64,000 bases of DNA from Streptomyces griseus. Lineage in GTDB: Bacteria > Actinomycetota > Actinomycetes > Streptomycetales > Streptomycetaceae. The DNA lies in the NCBI RefSeq assembly GCF_001715295.1, contig NZ_MDKB01000002.1, positions 2,006,313 to 2,070,312 of the forward strand. The letters run 5' to 3'. This document shows, piece by piece, positions 8,974-17,143 of the stretch. The translations under genes and the position numbers were made by a program. The stretch's first letter is position 1, and every line of letters starts with the position of its first letter. The notes under the pieces are model-generated. The model saw only the letters and a list, made by a program, of their open reading frames with translations, was not told the origin of the DNA and searched no databases.

Positions 8974-9218
8974 AGGCCTGACCCGCGGGCCCACCGGTCC
9001 GGCCTCCGGGGCGCCCGCCGCGGCCTGCCGCGCTGTGGGCTGGGACACAAAAGGGAGTGCCCGGCGGGGGACCGGGCAGGCACCACGGTACGAGCAGGCC
9101 GGAGCGACACGCCGGACCATGTGGTGGGCGGGACATCTCACCATCTGGTATAGACGGGTCGATTCCGGGCTGCTCGTTAGACTGAGCCGACCGCACCAAC
9201 AGTGAGCGAGGAGCGCAC

Positions 9219-10490
9219 GTGGGCCTTGTCGTGCAGAAGTACGGAGGCTCCTCCGTAGCCGATGCCGAGGGCATCAAGCGCGTCGCCAAGCGAATCGTCG
9301 ATGCCAAGAAGAACGGCAACCAGGTGGTTGTCGTGGTGTCAGCGATGGGCGACACGACGGACGAGCTGATCGATCTTGCCGAGCAGGTATCCCCGATGCC
9401 TGCCGGGCGTGAGTTCGACATGCTGCTGACCGCGGGTGAGCGGATCTCCATGGCGCTGCTGGCCATGGCGATCAAGAACCTGGGCCACGAGGCCCAGTCG
9501 TTCACGGGCAGCCAGGCCGGTGTCATCACCGACTCGGTCCACAACAAAGCGCGCATCATCGATGTGACGCCCGGCCGCATCCGGACCTCGATCGACGAGG
9601 GCAACATCGCCATCGTCGCCGGGTTCCAGGGCGTGAGCCAGGAGGGCAAGAACATCACCACCCTCGGCCGCGGCGGGTCCGACACCACCGCCGTCGCGCT
9701 GGCGGCCGCGCTCGACGCCGAGGTCTGCGAGATCTACACCGACGTGGACGGTGTCTTCACCGCCGACCCCCGGGTCGTCAGCAAGGCCCGGAAGATCGAC
9801 TGGATCTCCTTCGAGGACATGCTGGAGCTGGCCGCGTCCGGCTCCAAGGTGCTGCTGCACCGCTGCGTGGAGTACGCACGCCGATACAACATCCCGATCC
9901 ACGTCCGCTCGTCCTTCTCCGGACTGCGCGGCACCTGGGTCAGCAACGAGCCGCAAGGGGACCAGCAGGTGGAGCACGCCATCATCTCCGGAGTCGCCCA
10001 CGACGTCTCCGAGGCCAAGGTCACGGTCGTCGGCGTGCCCGACAAGCCGGGCGAGGCCGCCGCCATCTTCCGTGCGATCGCGGACGCCGAGATCAACATG
10101 GACATGGTCGTGCAGAACGTCTCCGCCGCCTCGACCGGTCTCACCGACATCACCTTCACGCTCCCCAAGTCGGAGGGGCGCAAGGCGATCGACGCCCTGG
10201 AGCGCAACCGCGCCGGTATCGGCTTCGAGTCGCTGCGCTACGACGACCAGATCGCCAAGATCTCCCTGGTCGGCGCGGGCATGAAGACCAACCCCGGTGT
10301 CACGGCGGGCTTCTTCGAGGCGCTGTCCGACGTCGGTGTGAACATCGAGCTGATCTCGACGTCCGAGATCCGCATCTCGGTCGTCACCCGTGTCGACGAC
10401 GTCAACGAGGCCGTGCGCGCCGTGCACACCGCCTTCGGCCTCGACAGCGACTCCGACGAGGCCGTCGTCTACGGAGGCACCGGCCGATGA
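9219..10490 (+). CDS. ask: Aspartate kinase (aspartokinase)
   Basis: This catalyses phosphorylation of L-aspartate, the first step toward lysine/diaminopimelate, threonine and methionine. The 423 residues start with the amino-acid kinase signature VQKYGGSSVAD. RGGSDTTAVALAAALDAE and YTDVDGVFTADPR follow, then two ACT domains in the last about 160 residues that normally bind Lys/Thr. The start is GTG, with GAGCGAGGAG upstream. The last four bases overlap asd. An internal GTG at 9969 (residue 251) begins VEHAIISGVAHDVSEAKV, which matches the start of the regulatory beta subunit in other actinobacterial aspartokinases. Both a full alpha and a short beta protein are therefore likely. Confidence 0.96.
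   Translation: MGLVVQKYGGSSVADAEGIKRVAKRIVDAKKNGNQVVVVVSAMGDTTDELIDLAEQVSPMPAGREFDMLLTAGERISMALLAMAIKNLGHEAQSFTGSQAGVITDSVHNKARIIDVTPGRIRTSIDEGNIAIVAGFQGVSQEGKNITTLGRGGSDTTAVALAAALDAEVCEIYTDVDGVFTADPRVVSKARKIDWISFEDMLELAASGSKVLLHRCVEYARRYNIPIHVRSSFSGLRGTWVSNEPQGDQQVEHAIISGVAHDVSEAKVTVVGVPDKPGEAAAIFRAIADAEINMDMVVQNVSAASTGLTDITFTLPKSEGRKAIDALERNRAGIGFESLRYDDQIAKISLVGAGMKTNPGVTAGFFEALSDVGVNIELISTSEIRISVVTRVDDVNEAVRAVHTAFGLDSDSDEAVVYGGTGR
9969..10490 (+). other. Probable internally initiated aspartokinase beta subunit
   Basis: The in-frame GTG at 9969, preceded by AAGGGGA, opens a 173-residue product made only of the two ACT domains. Overlapping alpha/beta aspartokinases are known in Corynebacterium, where the beta chain starts at the equivalent residue. 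No transcript or protein evidence is available here. Confidence 0.55.
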
Positions 10491-11557
10491 CGCGGCGCCG
10501 CCCTTCGCTCGCGGTCGTCGGAGCGACCGGGGCGATCGGCGGCGTCATGCTCCAGATCCTCTCGCAGCACGCGGACGTCTGGGGCGAGGTCAGGCTGATC
10601 GCCTCCCCGGGTGCGGCCGGCGGCAAGCTGGCCGTGCGCGGGGAGGAGACCGAGGTCCTCGCGCTCGAACAGGACGTGTTCGACGGAGTGGACGTGGCCC
10701 TGTTCCTGGTGCCGGACGAGGTGTCCGCGCAGTGGGGGCCGGTCGCCGCCGCGGCGGGCGCCGTGGTCGTGGACGACTCGGCGGCGTTCCGGCTGGACGA
10801 GGACGTGCCCCTGGTCGTCCCCGAGGTCAACCCCCATGCCGCGCGGCTCAGGCCCCGCGGCATCGTCGCTTCCCCGGGCAGCACCACGCTGTCGCTGATC
10901 GTCGCGGTCGGAGCCCTGCACGCGGAGTTCGGGCTCCGGGAGCTGATCGTCTCCTCCTACCAGGCGGTGAGTGCCGAGGGCCGTGAAGGCGTCGCCGCGC
11001 TCCGCGAGCAGCTCTCGGTGGTCGCCGGCACGGAGCTGGGCACGTGTCCCGGGGACATACGGCGGGCACTGGGCGGTGACGGCGGCGACAGGAGCCCGTT
11101 CGCCGCGCCCGTGGCGCTCAACGTCGTGCCCTGGGCCGGCCAGGACGCCGGGGACGGTTGGTCGTCCGAGGAACTGGCGATCCGGGCGGAGTGCCGGAAG
11201 ATCCTGGGCCTGCCCGCCCTGAAGGTCACGGCGACCTGCGTCTACGTACCCGTCGTCGCGACGCACTCCGTGTCCGTGCACGCCCGCTTCGAGAACGAGG
11301 TGGCGGTGGACCGCGCGCACGAGGTCCTGGCGACCGCGCCCGGGGTGGTGCTCTTCGACAGACCGGCGGCCGGTGAGTTCCCCACACCGTCCGATGTGGT
11401 GGGCACCGATCCGACGTGGGTGGGGCGGGTACGGCAGTCGATGGACGACCCGAACGCCGTCGAGATGTTCATCTGCGGAGATAATCTGCGAAAAGGCGCA
11501 GCTCTCAATGTCGCGCAGATCGCGGAAACCGTGGCCCGTGAATTTCCGGAGATTTGA
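10487..11557 (+). CDS. asd: Aspartate-semialdehyde dehydrogenase paralogue lacking catalytic Cys
   Basis: The 356-residue protein shows the full ASADH architecture: a Rossmann start (VVGATGAIGGVML), the dimerisation domain (VSSYQAVSAEGREGV) and a C-terminal GTDPTWVGRVR segment. It overlaps ask by ATGA. Active enzymes carry a catalytic Cys in an NPNCTT-type loop. Here the loop reads SPGSTT, with Ser132 (codon 10880-10882) replacing Cys, and the Asn-Pro-Asn residues are also changed. The substrate-side CVRVPV motif is CVYVPV. The enzyme is therefore predicted to be poor or inactive as a thioester-forming dehydrogenase. It may be regulatory, neofunctional or decaying, with another asd elsewhere supplying DAP. 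The frame and length are intact. Confidence 0.88.
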   Translation: MTRRRPSLAVVGATGAIGGVMLQILSQHADVWGEVRLIASPGAAGGKLAVRGEETEVLALEQDVFDGVDVALFLVPDEVSAQWGPVAAAAGAVVVDDSAAFRLDEDVPLVVPEVNPHAARLRPRGIVASPGSTTLSLIVAVGALHAEFGLRELIVSSYQAVSAEGREGVAALREQLSVVAGTELGTCPGDIRRALGGDGGDRSPFAAPVALNVVPWAGQDAGDGWSSEELAIRAECRKILGLPALKVTATCVYVPVVATHSVSVHARFENEVAVDRAHEVLATAPGVVLFDRPAAGEFPTPSDVVGTDPTWVGRVRQSMDDPNAVEMFICGDNLRKGAALNVAQIAETVAREFPEI

Positions 11558-11829
11558 TCGAACCTGTTTTGTAGGATCTGTGAGCGCTCGGTGAGCAACT
11601 GGCAGGTCTGCACCTCTTGAGCGGGGGCGTCGTCGTATCCGACGATGATCTCCTGACCTCCTGCAACCGCTCGTCGGATGCTGCGCGTCTATGCCGTCAC
11701 TTCTTGCGTGGCCGGTTGCGTTATCGGGGTATTCGGGGAAGAGCAGGTACGAATGAGGGCATGTCGCACAGCATCCGACGAGGTGCCGTACGCGTACAAC
11801 CCTGACGGGGGGCAGCGTGTCCAACTGGC

Positions 11830-12492
11830 GTGGCAGAGGTTCTCGACATCACAGTGGCGGGCCCGTTGCGAGGCGCTTCGGTGCGCCCGCTCCGGCGGCC
11901 CCGCGCGGCCGGTGGCATGCCGGTGATCGCGCCCGTGCCGGCTGCGCGGTCCACGCGGCTGCCCTCGCAGCGCGAGGGCGCTGAGGGCGCCGTGGTGGCA
12001 GGAACCACGGTCGACCATCTCACCGAGACCTACCGTGCCCACTACCGTTCGCTGCTGGGCCTCGCGGCACTGCTGCTGGACGACACCGCGTCCTGCGAGG
12101 ACGTGGTGCAGGAGGCGTTCATCCGGGTCCACTCGGCGCGCAACCGGGTGCGCGACCCGGAGAAGACCCTCGCCTACCTCCGCCAGACCGTGGTCAACCT
12201 CTCCCGGTCAGCGCTGCGCCGCCGCATCCTCGGCCTGAAACTGCTCTCCAAGCCGATGCCCGACATGGCGAGCGCCGAGGAAGGGGCGTACGACCAACTG
12301 GAGCGGGACGCGCTGATCAAGGCGATGAAGGGGCTCCAGCGCCGCCAGCGCGAGGTCCTGGTGCTGCGGTACTTCTCGGACATGACGGAGGTTCAGGTCG
12401 CCGAGACGCTCGGGATATCGCTCGGTTCGGTGAAGGCGTACGGCTCCCGGGGTATCGCTGCGCTGCGCGTCGTCATGGAGGCGCAGGCATGA
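11830..12492 (+). CDS. ECF sigma factor (SigE family)
   Basis: The 220-residue protein has a basic, proline-rich N-terminal extension of about 60 residues. Region 2 follows (HYRSLLGLAALLLDDTASCEDVVQEAFIRV and TLAYLRQTVVNLSRS), then region 4 with an HTH (LQRRQREVLVLRYFSD; MTEVQVAETLGISLGSVKAY). The start is GTG 11830. The family often starts at a similar site, but the Shine-Dalgarno is weak, and ATG 11917 is an alternative. The next gene overlaps by ATGA and encodes a single-pass membrane protein, the typical place for an anti-sigma or sensor partner. Confidence 0.88.
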   Translation: MAEVLDITVAGPLRGASVRPLRRPRAAGGMPVIAPVPAARSTRLPSQREGAEGAVVAGTTVDHLTETYRAHYRSLLGLAALLLDDTASCEDVVQEAFIRVHSARNRVRDPEKTLAYLRQTVVNLSRSALRRRILGLKLLSKPMPDMASAEEGAYDQLERDALIKAMKGLQRRQREVLVLRYFSDMTEVQVAETLGISLGSVKAYGSRGIAALRVVMEAQA

Positions 12493-13988
12493 GCGGGGCC
12501 GAGCACAGGCACGACGATGACCGGACTGGAAACGGAACTGTGAACCACGGGCCGGACAGCACACCGAACACCGATCCGGCGCAGGACAGTCCTGCACGCG
12601 TGCAGGACGGTGCACGTGAGCCGGACGGCGCACGCGAGCCGGACGGCGCACGCGAGCAGGGTGCCGGCGTGGCCGACGGCGCGGAGGCCGCTCCCTCGGC
12701 CACGGCCGGTGCGGACGACGCCGCAGCCGCCGCCGGTGACAAGGGAGTTGCCGGTGACGCAACCGGTGGCGCGGCAGCGGGCCGAGGGACCACCGGGCAG
12801 CTCGGGACCGGGTCGGCCGCCCGCGCACCGGGCGGTGGCGGCTCCCCGCTGACGGCACTCCTCGGCGGCGGGGCGGGCGGCGGGACGGGCGGCCGAGCGG
12901 GCGCCTTCCGCATGGACGGCTGGGACGGCGGAGACTGCGGGGACCGTGCAGAGGGCGGCGCGGACTCCGACGAGGTCGCGCTGCGCCGCATGCTGCGCGG
13001 CGCCGTCCAGGGGCTCGAGCCCCGCGACGGCACGCTCGAACATCTGCACCGTGCGGTGCCGGCGCGGCGCGCCCGGCGCCGCCAGGCGGTGGTGGGTGCC
13101 GCGGCGGCCGCGCTGCTGATCGGCACGGCGGTTCCGGCGTTCGTGCATGTGGCGACCTCGAACGGGTCGGCGACCGCCGACCCCGCCATCGCCGGCCACG
13201 AACAGCAGGCCCAGGGCGGCAACGGCGAGAACACCGGCGTCGATGCCGCGGGCGAGAAGCCGGCCGGCCCCGCCGACCCCGGCAACGAGGGCGGGGAGGA
13301 CGAAGCCGGTACCTCCGCGGCTCCGTCGGATGATCCTGGATCCGAGCCACGGGGCAGCGGTCCCGCCGGTACCGAGGACCAGCCGGACGTCTCCACGGCG
13401 GACACGCCGCCGTGCGAGCCCGGCCAGCTCGGTGTCGCGTCCGCCGAATCCCGGACGGCCGATGCGAACGGCACGGTGTACGGCACCTTCCGGATCGCCA
13501 ACGTCTCCGGCAAGGAGTGCGCGGTCACCAGTAACGGCACAGTCGGTATCAGGACGACGGGTGCTGCCGACCGGCAGAAGATCACCGTGGTCCAGCACAC
13601 CGCCGGGGACCCGGCGGCAGGGCTGCCCGATCCGTCGCTGGAGCCGGGAACGGTCCTCCTGAAACCCGCGATGGCGTACGAGGTGCAGTTCGCCTGGGTA
13701 CCGTCGGACACCTGCCCGACCACCGGCGGTTCGCCGAGCCCGACGCCCACCGTCGGAGACGCCGGCGGGGGAACCGGCGGAGGCGTCGGCGCGGGCGACG
13801 GCAGCGCGGGGAACCCCGCGGGCTCCACGGACACGGCACCGCAGTTCGGCAGCGCGGACGAGGACCCGGCGGACGGCAGCGTGGCGGTCACGCACGTCCC
13901 CGAGGCCGGGGCGCCGACGGCGGAGACCACGATCACACACGCCTGCTCCGGCACGGTCTACCGCACGGGCGTGCTGCCCGCCGCGTGA
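12489..13988 (+). CDS. Single-pass membrane protein, possible sensor/anti-sigma partner
   Basis: The 499-residue protein begins with about 150 low-complexity hydrophilic residues, including a (E-P-D-G-A-R) repeat. A conserved cytosolic block follows (LRRMLRGAVQGLEPRDGTLEHLHRAVPARRARRRQ), then one transmembrane helix (VVGAAAAALLIGTAVPAFV). The extracellular Gly/Pro/Glu-rich linker leads to a beta-rich domain with paired Cys (PPCEPGQLGV, KECAVTSNG, DTCPTTGG, HACSGTVYR) resembling DUF4232-like extracytoplasmic domains. The ATGA overlap with the sigma gene implies translational coupling. No zinc-binding ZAS motif is present, so it is not a classic anti-sigma factor; the role is inferred from position. 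Confidence 0.7.
   Translation: MSGAEHRHDDDRTGNGTVNHGPDSTPNTDPAQDSPARVQDGAREPDGAREPDGAREQGAGVADGAEAAPSATAGADDAAAAAGDKGVAGDATGGAAAGRGTTGQLGTGSAARAPGGGGSPLTALLGGGAGGGTGGRAGAFRMDGWDGGDCGDRAEGGADSDEVALRRMLRGAVQGLEPRDGTLEHLHRAVPARRARRRQAVVGAAAAALLIGTAVPAFVHVATSNGSATADPAIAGHEQQAQGGNGENTGVDAAGEKPAGPADPGNEGGEDEAGTSAAPSDDPGSEPRGSGPAGTEDQPDVSTADTPPCEPGQLGVASAESRTADANGTVYGTFRIANVSGKECAVTSNGTVGIRTTGAADRQKITVVQHTAGDPAAGLPDPSLEPGTVLLKPAMAYEVQFAWVPSDTCPTTGGSPSPTPTVGDAGGGTGGGVGAGDGSAGNPAGSTDTAPQFGSADEDPADGSVAVTHVPEAGAPTAETTITHACSGTVYRTGVLPAA
12600..12660 (+). repeat. 18-bp in-frame tandem repeat
   Basis: About 3.3 copies of an 18-bp unit (GAGCCGGACGGCGCACGC) encode repeated E-P-D-G-A-R near the N-terminus of the membrane protein. 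The two central copies (12618-12635, 12636-12653) are identical. Just upstream, 12581-12595 is a 15-nt palindrome. The repeat is likely to vary in number between strains. Confidence 0.75.
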
Positions 13989-14115
13989 CGGCGGCCGACA
14001 TCCGGCACGAGACCGCACCGGGTCCGGTCGTCGTCCACAGCTGCGGCCACCTCCGTGACACCCCGGCCTGCCTCCACCGGAGCGAGGGCCGGGTCACGCC
14101 GTCGGACGTCGGTCG

Positions 14116-14943
14116 TCAGTCGGCGTCGGCCGCGAGTCCCAGTTCCACGTCCCGCGCGGCCTCCGCCTCGCGGCGCACGAGCCGGAACCACATGAAGAGC
14201 ACGAAGCCGGCGAAGACGAACCACTCGCCCGTGTAGCCGAGGTTCTGGAACGCCTTGAGGTCCAGCCCGCTGCCCTGGGCCGCCGTGGCGGGCACCGGCC
14301 GCAGTCCTCCCGTCGCGCCCGCCTCCGGCTCCGGCAGGGTGATCCAGGCGTCGTACACGTCGTACGGGACGAGATTGACCAGTGACGCGGCGCTGATCAT
14401 CCCGAGCTGGCCCTCGGGCAGCCCGCCCCGGAGGTCGACGCCGTCGCTGCTGGTGTTCTCCGAGGCCTGCAGATCGCCGGTCACCGTGACCGTGCCGGCC
14501 GGCGCAGCGGGCACCTTCGTGCCCCCCGGAGTGCCGGGCAGCCAGCCCCGTACCACCGGCAGCGCCTTACCGCTGTCCGTACGCAGCAGATCCAGCACGT
14601 AGAAGCCGCTGCGGTTGTCCAACTCACGCCCCGGCACCAGGAACTGGTCGGAGTACGTCCCCGTGGCCACGGCAGGGCGGCCGGACGTCTCCGTGGTCAC
14701 AGGCAGCAGTTCGTCGAGCGGCTCGGCGGCCCGGGCGGCCGGGTCGGGCCGCTTCTCGGCCTCCTCGTGCGACTGCACGCGGTCCTCGAAGCGGCCGAGC
14801 TGCCACGTGCCCATGAACACGCAGAACGGGATCGCCAGCACGACGAAGAGGTTGATCCCCCACCATCGCGGGGTCAGCAGGAACCGGTACACCCCTCCAC
14901 GGTACGGTTCCCCGCTCCGCATGCCCGGAGCGGGGTGCCCCAT
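14116..14943 (-). CDS. SURF1-family cytochrome oxidase assembly protein
   Basis: The 275-residue protein has an N-terminal membrane helix in LTPRWWGINLFVVLAIPFCV, followed by the family motif GTWQLGRFEDR. Between the two helices is an extracytoplasmic beta domain (GTYSDQFLVPGRELDNRSGF; VVRGWLPGTPGG; YDAWITLPEPEAG). The second helix is near the end (EWFVFAGFVLFMWFRLV). SURF1 proteins help assemble heme-copper oxidases. Starts at 14943 (ATG), 14922 (ATG) or the GTG before YRFLLTPRWW are all in frame. I give the longest; the true start may be up to 17 residues downstream. The gene converges with the sigma-factor operon. Confidence 0.88.
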   Translation of the reverse strand: MGHPAPGMRSGEPYRGGVYRFLLTPRWWGINLFVVLAIPFCVFMGTWQLGRFEDRVQSHEEAEKRPDPAARAAEPLDELLPVTTETSGRPAVATGTYSDQFLVPGRELDNRSGFYVLDLLRTDSGKALPVVRGWLPGTPGGTKVPAAPAGTVTVTGDLQASENTSSDGVDLRGGLPEGQLGMISAASLVNLVPYDVYDAWITLPEPEAGATGGLRPVPATAAQGSGLDLKAFQNLGYTGEWFVFAGFVLFMWFRLVRREAEAARDVELGLAADAD

Positions 14944-15077
14944 TTATCCACGCCTTACGGCCGGCCGGCCCGCGGGAGCACCCCGCTCGCCCCCAGGGTT
15001 GTCCCCCGTGCCGGCAGTGACGGCACGGCACCCGCCCTGCCGGCAGGTGTCAGGCGGCCTGTCCCCGTATCGCCGTG

Positions 15078-15212
15078 TGCCGGCGGGGCGGCCGCCGCCC
15101 GTTCCGCCACCGCGTGTCAGCCCGCGGCCTCCGCCCGTTCCGCCGTCGTGTGTCAGCCCGCCGCCTCCGCCCGTTCCGCCGTCGTGTGTCAGCCCGCGGC
15201 CTCCGCCCGTCC
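15078..15212 (-). repeat. 36-bp tandem repeat that duplicates the 3' end of the S9 peptidase gene
   Basis: Copies begin at 15114, 15150 and 15186 (exact 36-bp period), with a degraded one starting about 15075-15078. On the minus strand each unit reads as the last codons of the peptidase (E/G-R-A-E-A-A-G) plus a TGA. The copy at 15186-15212 is the real gene end, and the others lie downstream in the 3' untranslated region. Confidence 0.8.
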
Positions 15213-17054
15213 CAGGTGCCTCAGCGCGAAGTCCAGCTCCAGCCGGACCTGCTTGATCCTTTCCTCGACGACGAGCGAGCCGTGACCCGCGTCGTACCGG
15301 TACACCTCGTGGACGGCACCGCGTGCGGCGAGCCGGTCCACGTAGTTCTCCACCTGACGGATCGGGCAGCGCGGGTCGTTGACGCCGGCCGAGATGTACA
15401 CGGGGGCACGCACGTCGTCCACGTAGGTCAGCGGTGACGACGCGGCGAAACGCTCCGGCACCTCCTCCGGCGTGCCACCCAGCAGCGTACGGTCCATGGC
15501 CTTGAGCGCCTCCATCTCGTCGTGGTACGCCGTGACGTAGTCGGCGACCGGGACCGCGGCCAGCCCGAGCGCCCAGGAGTCCGGCTGCGTGCCCAGTCCG
15601 AGCAGAGTCAGATACCCGCCCCAGGAGCCACCCGCCAGAATCAGCCGGGCCGGGTCCGCGAGGCCCGAGGAGACCGCCCACTCCCGCACCGCCGCGATGT
15701 CCTCGAGCTCGATCAGCCCCACCCGGTGCTTGAGCGCGTCCGTCCACGCGCGGCCGTAACCGGTCGAGCCGCGGTAATTGACCCGTACCACGGCGAAGCC
15801 GTGGTCCACCCAGGCGGCGGGACCGGACGCGAAGGCGTCGCTGTCGTGCCAGGTGGGCCCACCGTGTATCTCGAACACCGTCGGGAACGGGCCGTCACCC
15901 GTGGCCGGGGTCTGCACCAGGGCGTGGATCCGGCCACCGGGCCCTTCCACCCAGGCGTCCCGCACCGGCACCGAGGCGGGCGCCTTCGCTCCCGGCGGGT
16001 CGAGGACGGCGGCACCCGACGTCGACCGCACGGCGGGTGGCTGCGCCGCCGACGACCACAGGAACTCCACCGTGCCGTCGGGGCGGGCCGTGGCACCCGA
16101 CACCGTGCCGCCGGGGGTCTCCACCCGGACCGGTACCGGCGCACCCGGCTCGTACCGCCACAGCTCGCTGCGGGCCTCGAAGCTGTGGTGCAGGAGCAGC
16201 GCCGAGCCGTCCGGATACCATTCGCCGCCCACGTCCCCGGGCAGATCGACCGCGAGATCCGTCTGCGTCCCCGCCACCGGGTCCCAGATCATCGGCTCCC
16301 ACCGCCCCCGGCGCTGGTGCCCGACGAGCAGCCGGCTGTCACCCGCCACCGGGGCGAAGCCCAGCACCGACAGCCCCAGCTCCTTCGTCCCGCCCTCCGT
16401 GTCGTCCAGCTCGGCGACCGTCGAACCGTCCGGGCGCACCACCCGCAGCGCGGAGTGCATCGCGTCGCCGTGCTCCGTGTGCTCCAGCGCGATCAGTGTG
16501 CCGTCGTGCGACAGGTCCCCCACCCCGGCCGACTCCCGGTGCCGGTAGATCTCGACCGGATCCGCCCCGGGGCGCACCACGTGGACGGTCGTGCCGTCCT
16601 CGTCCGTCGAACGGCCGACCACGACGGTCCCGTCCCGCCCCAGCGCGAGCCCGGCCGGGTAGGAGGGCTCGAGACCCGGCACCGCCGGTTCGTCGGCGCC
16701 ACCCCCGAAGGGCTGGCGCATCCACACCCCGAACTCGTCGCCGTCGGTGTCGGCGAACCACCAGACCGCCTCTCCGTCCGGGGTCAGGACCCCGTCGGTG
16801 GTCCCGTTCGGCCGGTCCGTGGCCTGGCGCTGCTTGCCCGTCGCCCGGTCCCAGGTGTACAGCTCGTACGTCCCCGTCGCGTTGGAGACGAAGAGTGCGC
16901 GATCGGGGGCGTCCTCGGCCCACTCGGGCAGGGAGACGCGGGCAGCCCGGAAGCGCTGCTCCCACTCCGGCGGCTCGGCCCCGCCGGGCGGCGTTTCTCC
17001 CGCGGCCACCTGCTGCCGCTGCGGTTCGGACGCGTCGTTCTGTGTGTCGCTCAT
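15189..17054 (-). CDS. S9-family prolyl oligopeptidase/acylaminoacyl peptidase
   Basis: The 621-residue cytosolic serine peptidase has an N-terminal beta-propeller of about 370 residues with WD-like repeats. The C-terminal alpha/beta-hydrolase domain carries the nucleophile elbow GGSWGG, the acid in SAGVNDPRCP and the histidine in DAGHGSLV. The oxyanion region is FEIHGGPTWHDSD. The family cleaves short peptides. ATG 17054 is preferred because the longer frame covers the promoter and a GGGGG Shine-Dalgarno sits upstream. It is divergent from the methyltransferase, with 89 bp between them. The end of the gene is repeated downstream. Confidence 0.93.
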   Translation of the reverse strand: MSDTQNDASEPQRQQVAAGETPPGGAEPPEWEQRFRAARVSLPEWAEDAPDRALFVSNATGTYELYTWDRATGKQRQATDRPNGTTDGVLTPDGEAVWWFADTDGDEFGVWMRQPFGGGADEPAVPGLEPSYPAGLALGRDGTVVVGRSTDEDGTTVHVVRPGADPVEIYRHRESAGVGDLSHDGTLIALEHTEHGDAMHSALRVVRPDGSTVAELDDTEGGTKELGLSVLGFAPVAGDSRLLVGHQRRGRWEPMIWDPVAGTQTDLAVDLPGDVGGEWYPDGSALLLHHSFEARSELWRYEPGAPVPVRVETPGGTVSGATARPDGTVEFLWSSAAQPPAVRSTSGAAVLDPPGAKAPASVPVRDAWVEGPGGRIHALVQTPATGDGPFPTVFEIHGGPTWHDSDAFASGPAAWVDHGFAVVRVNYRGSTGYGRAWTDALKHRVGLIELEDIAAVREWAVSSGLADPARLILAGGSWGGYLTLLGLGTQPDSWALGLAAVPVADYVTAYHDEMEALKAMDRTLLGGTPEEVPERFAASSPLTYVDDVRAPVYISAGVNDPRCPIRQVENYVDRLAARGAVHEVYRYDAGHGSLVVEERIKQVRLELDFALRHLGRAEAAG

Positions 17055-17131
17055 GCCCCCATCCAACCCGATACGGATCCGGCGCCGGGCGGCCTGTGGA
17101 TAACTGCTGGCGAGCACCATCACCCGGTGGA

Positions 17132-17137
17132 TAACTT
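17132..17137 (+). promoter_or_regulatory. -10-like hexamer for methyltransferase gene, leaderless
   Basis: TAACTT lies six bases before the ATG at 17144, the leaderless spacing also seen at other genes here. It sits in a divergent promoter region with two TGGATAA motifs (17097 and 17128). Confidence 0.4.
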
Positions 17138-17143
17138 TGCGGT

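Noticed and set aside
15114..15212. Regularly spaced repeats as a CRISPR array
   Set aside because: The 36-bp units are contiguous with no spacers and correspond to the end of the peptidase gene; no cas genes are present.
17095..17135. TGTGGATAA/TGGATAA motifs resembling DnaA boxes
   Set aside because: Only two motifs occur in a divergent promoter region, with no dnaA/dnaN genes nearby and no cluster of boxes. More likely chance or promoter sequence.
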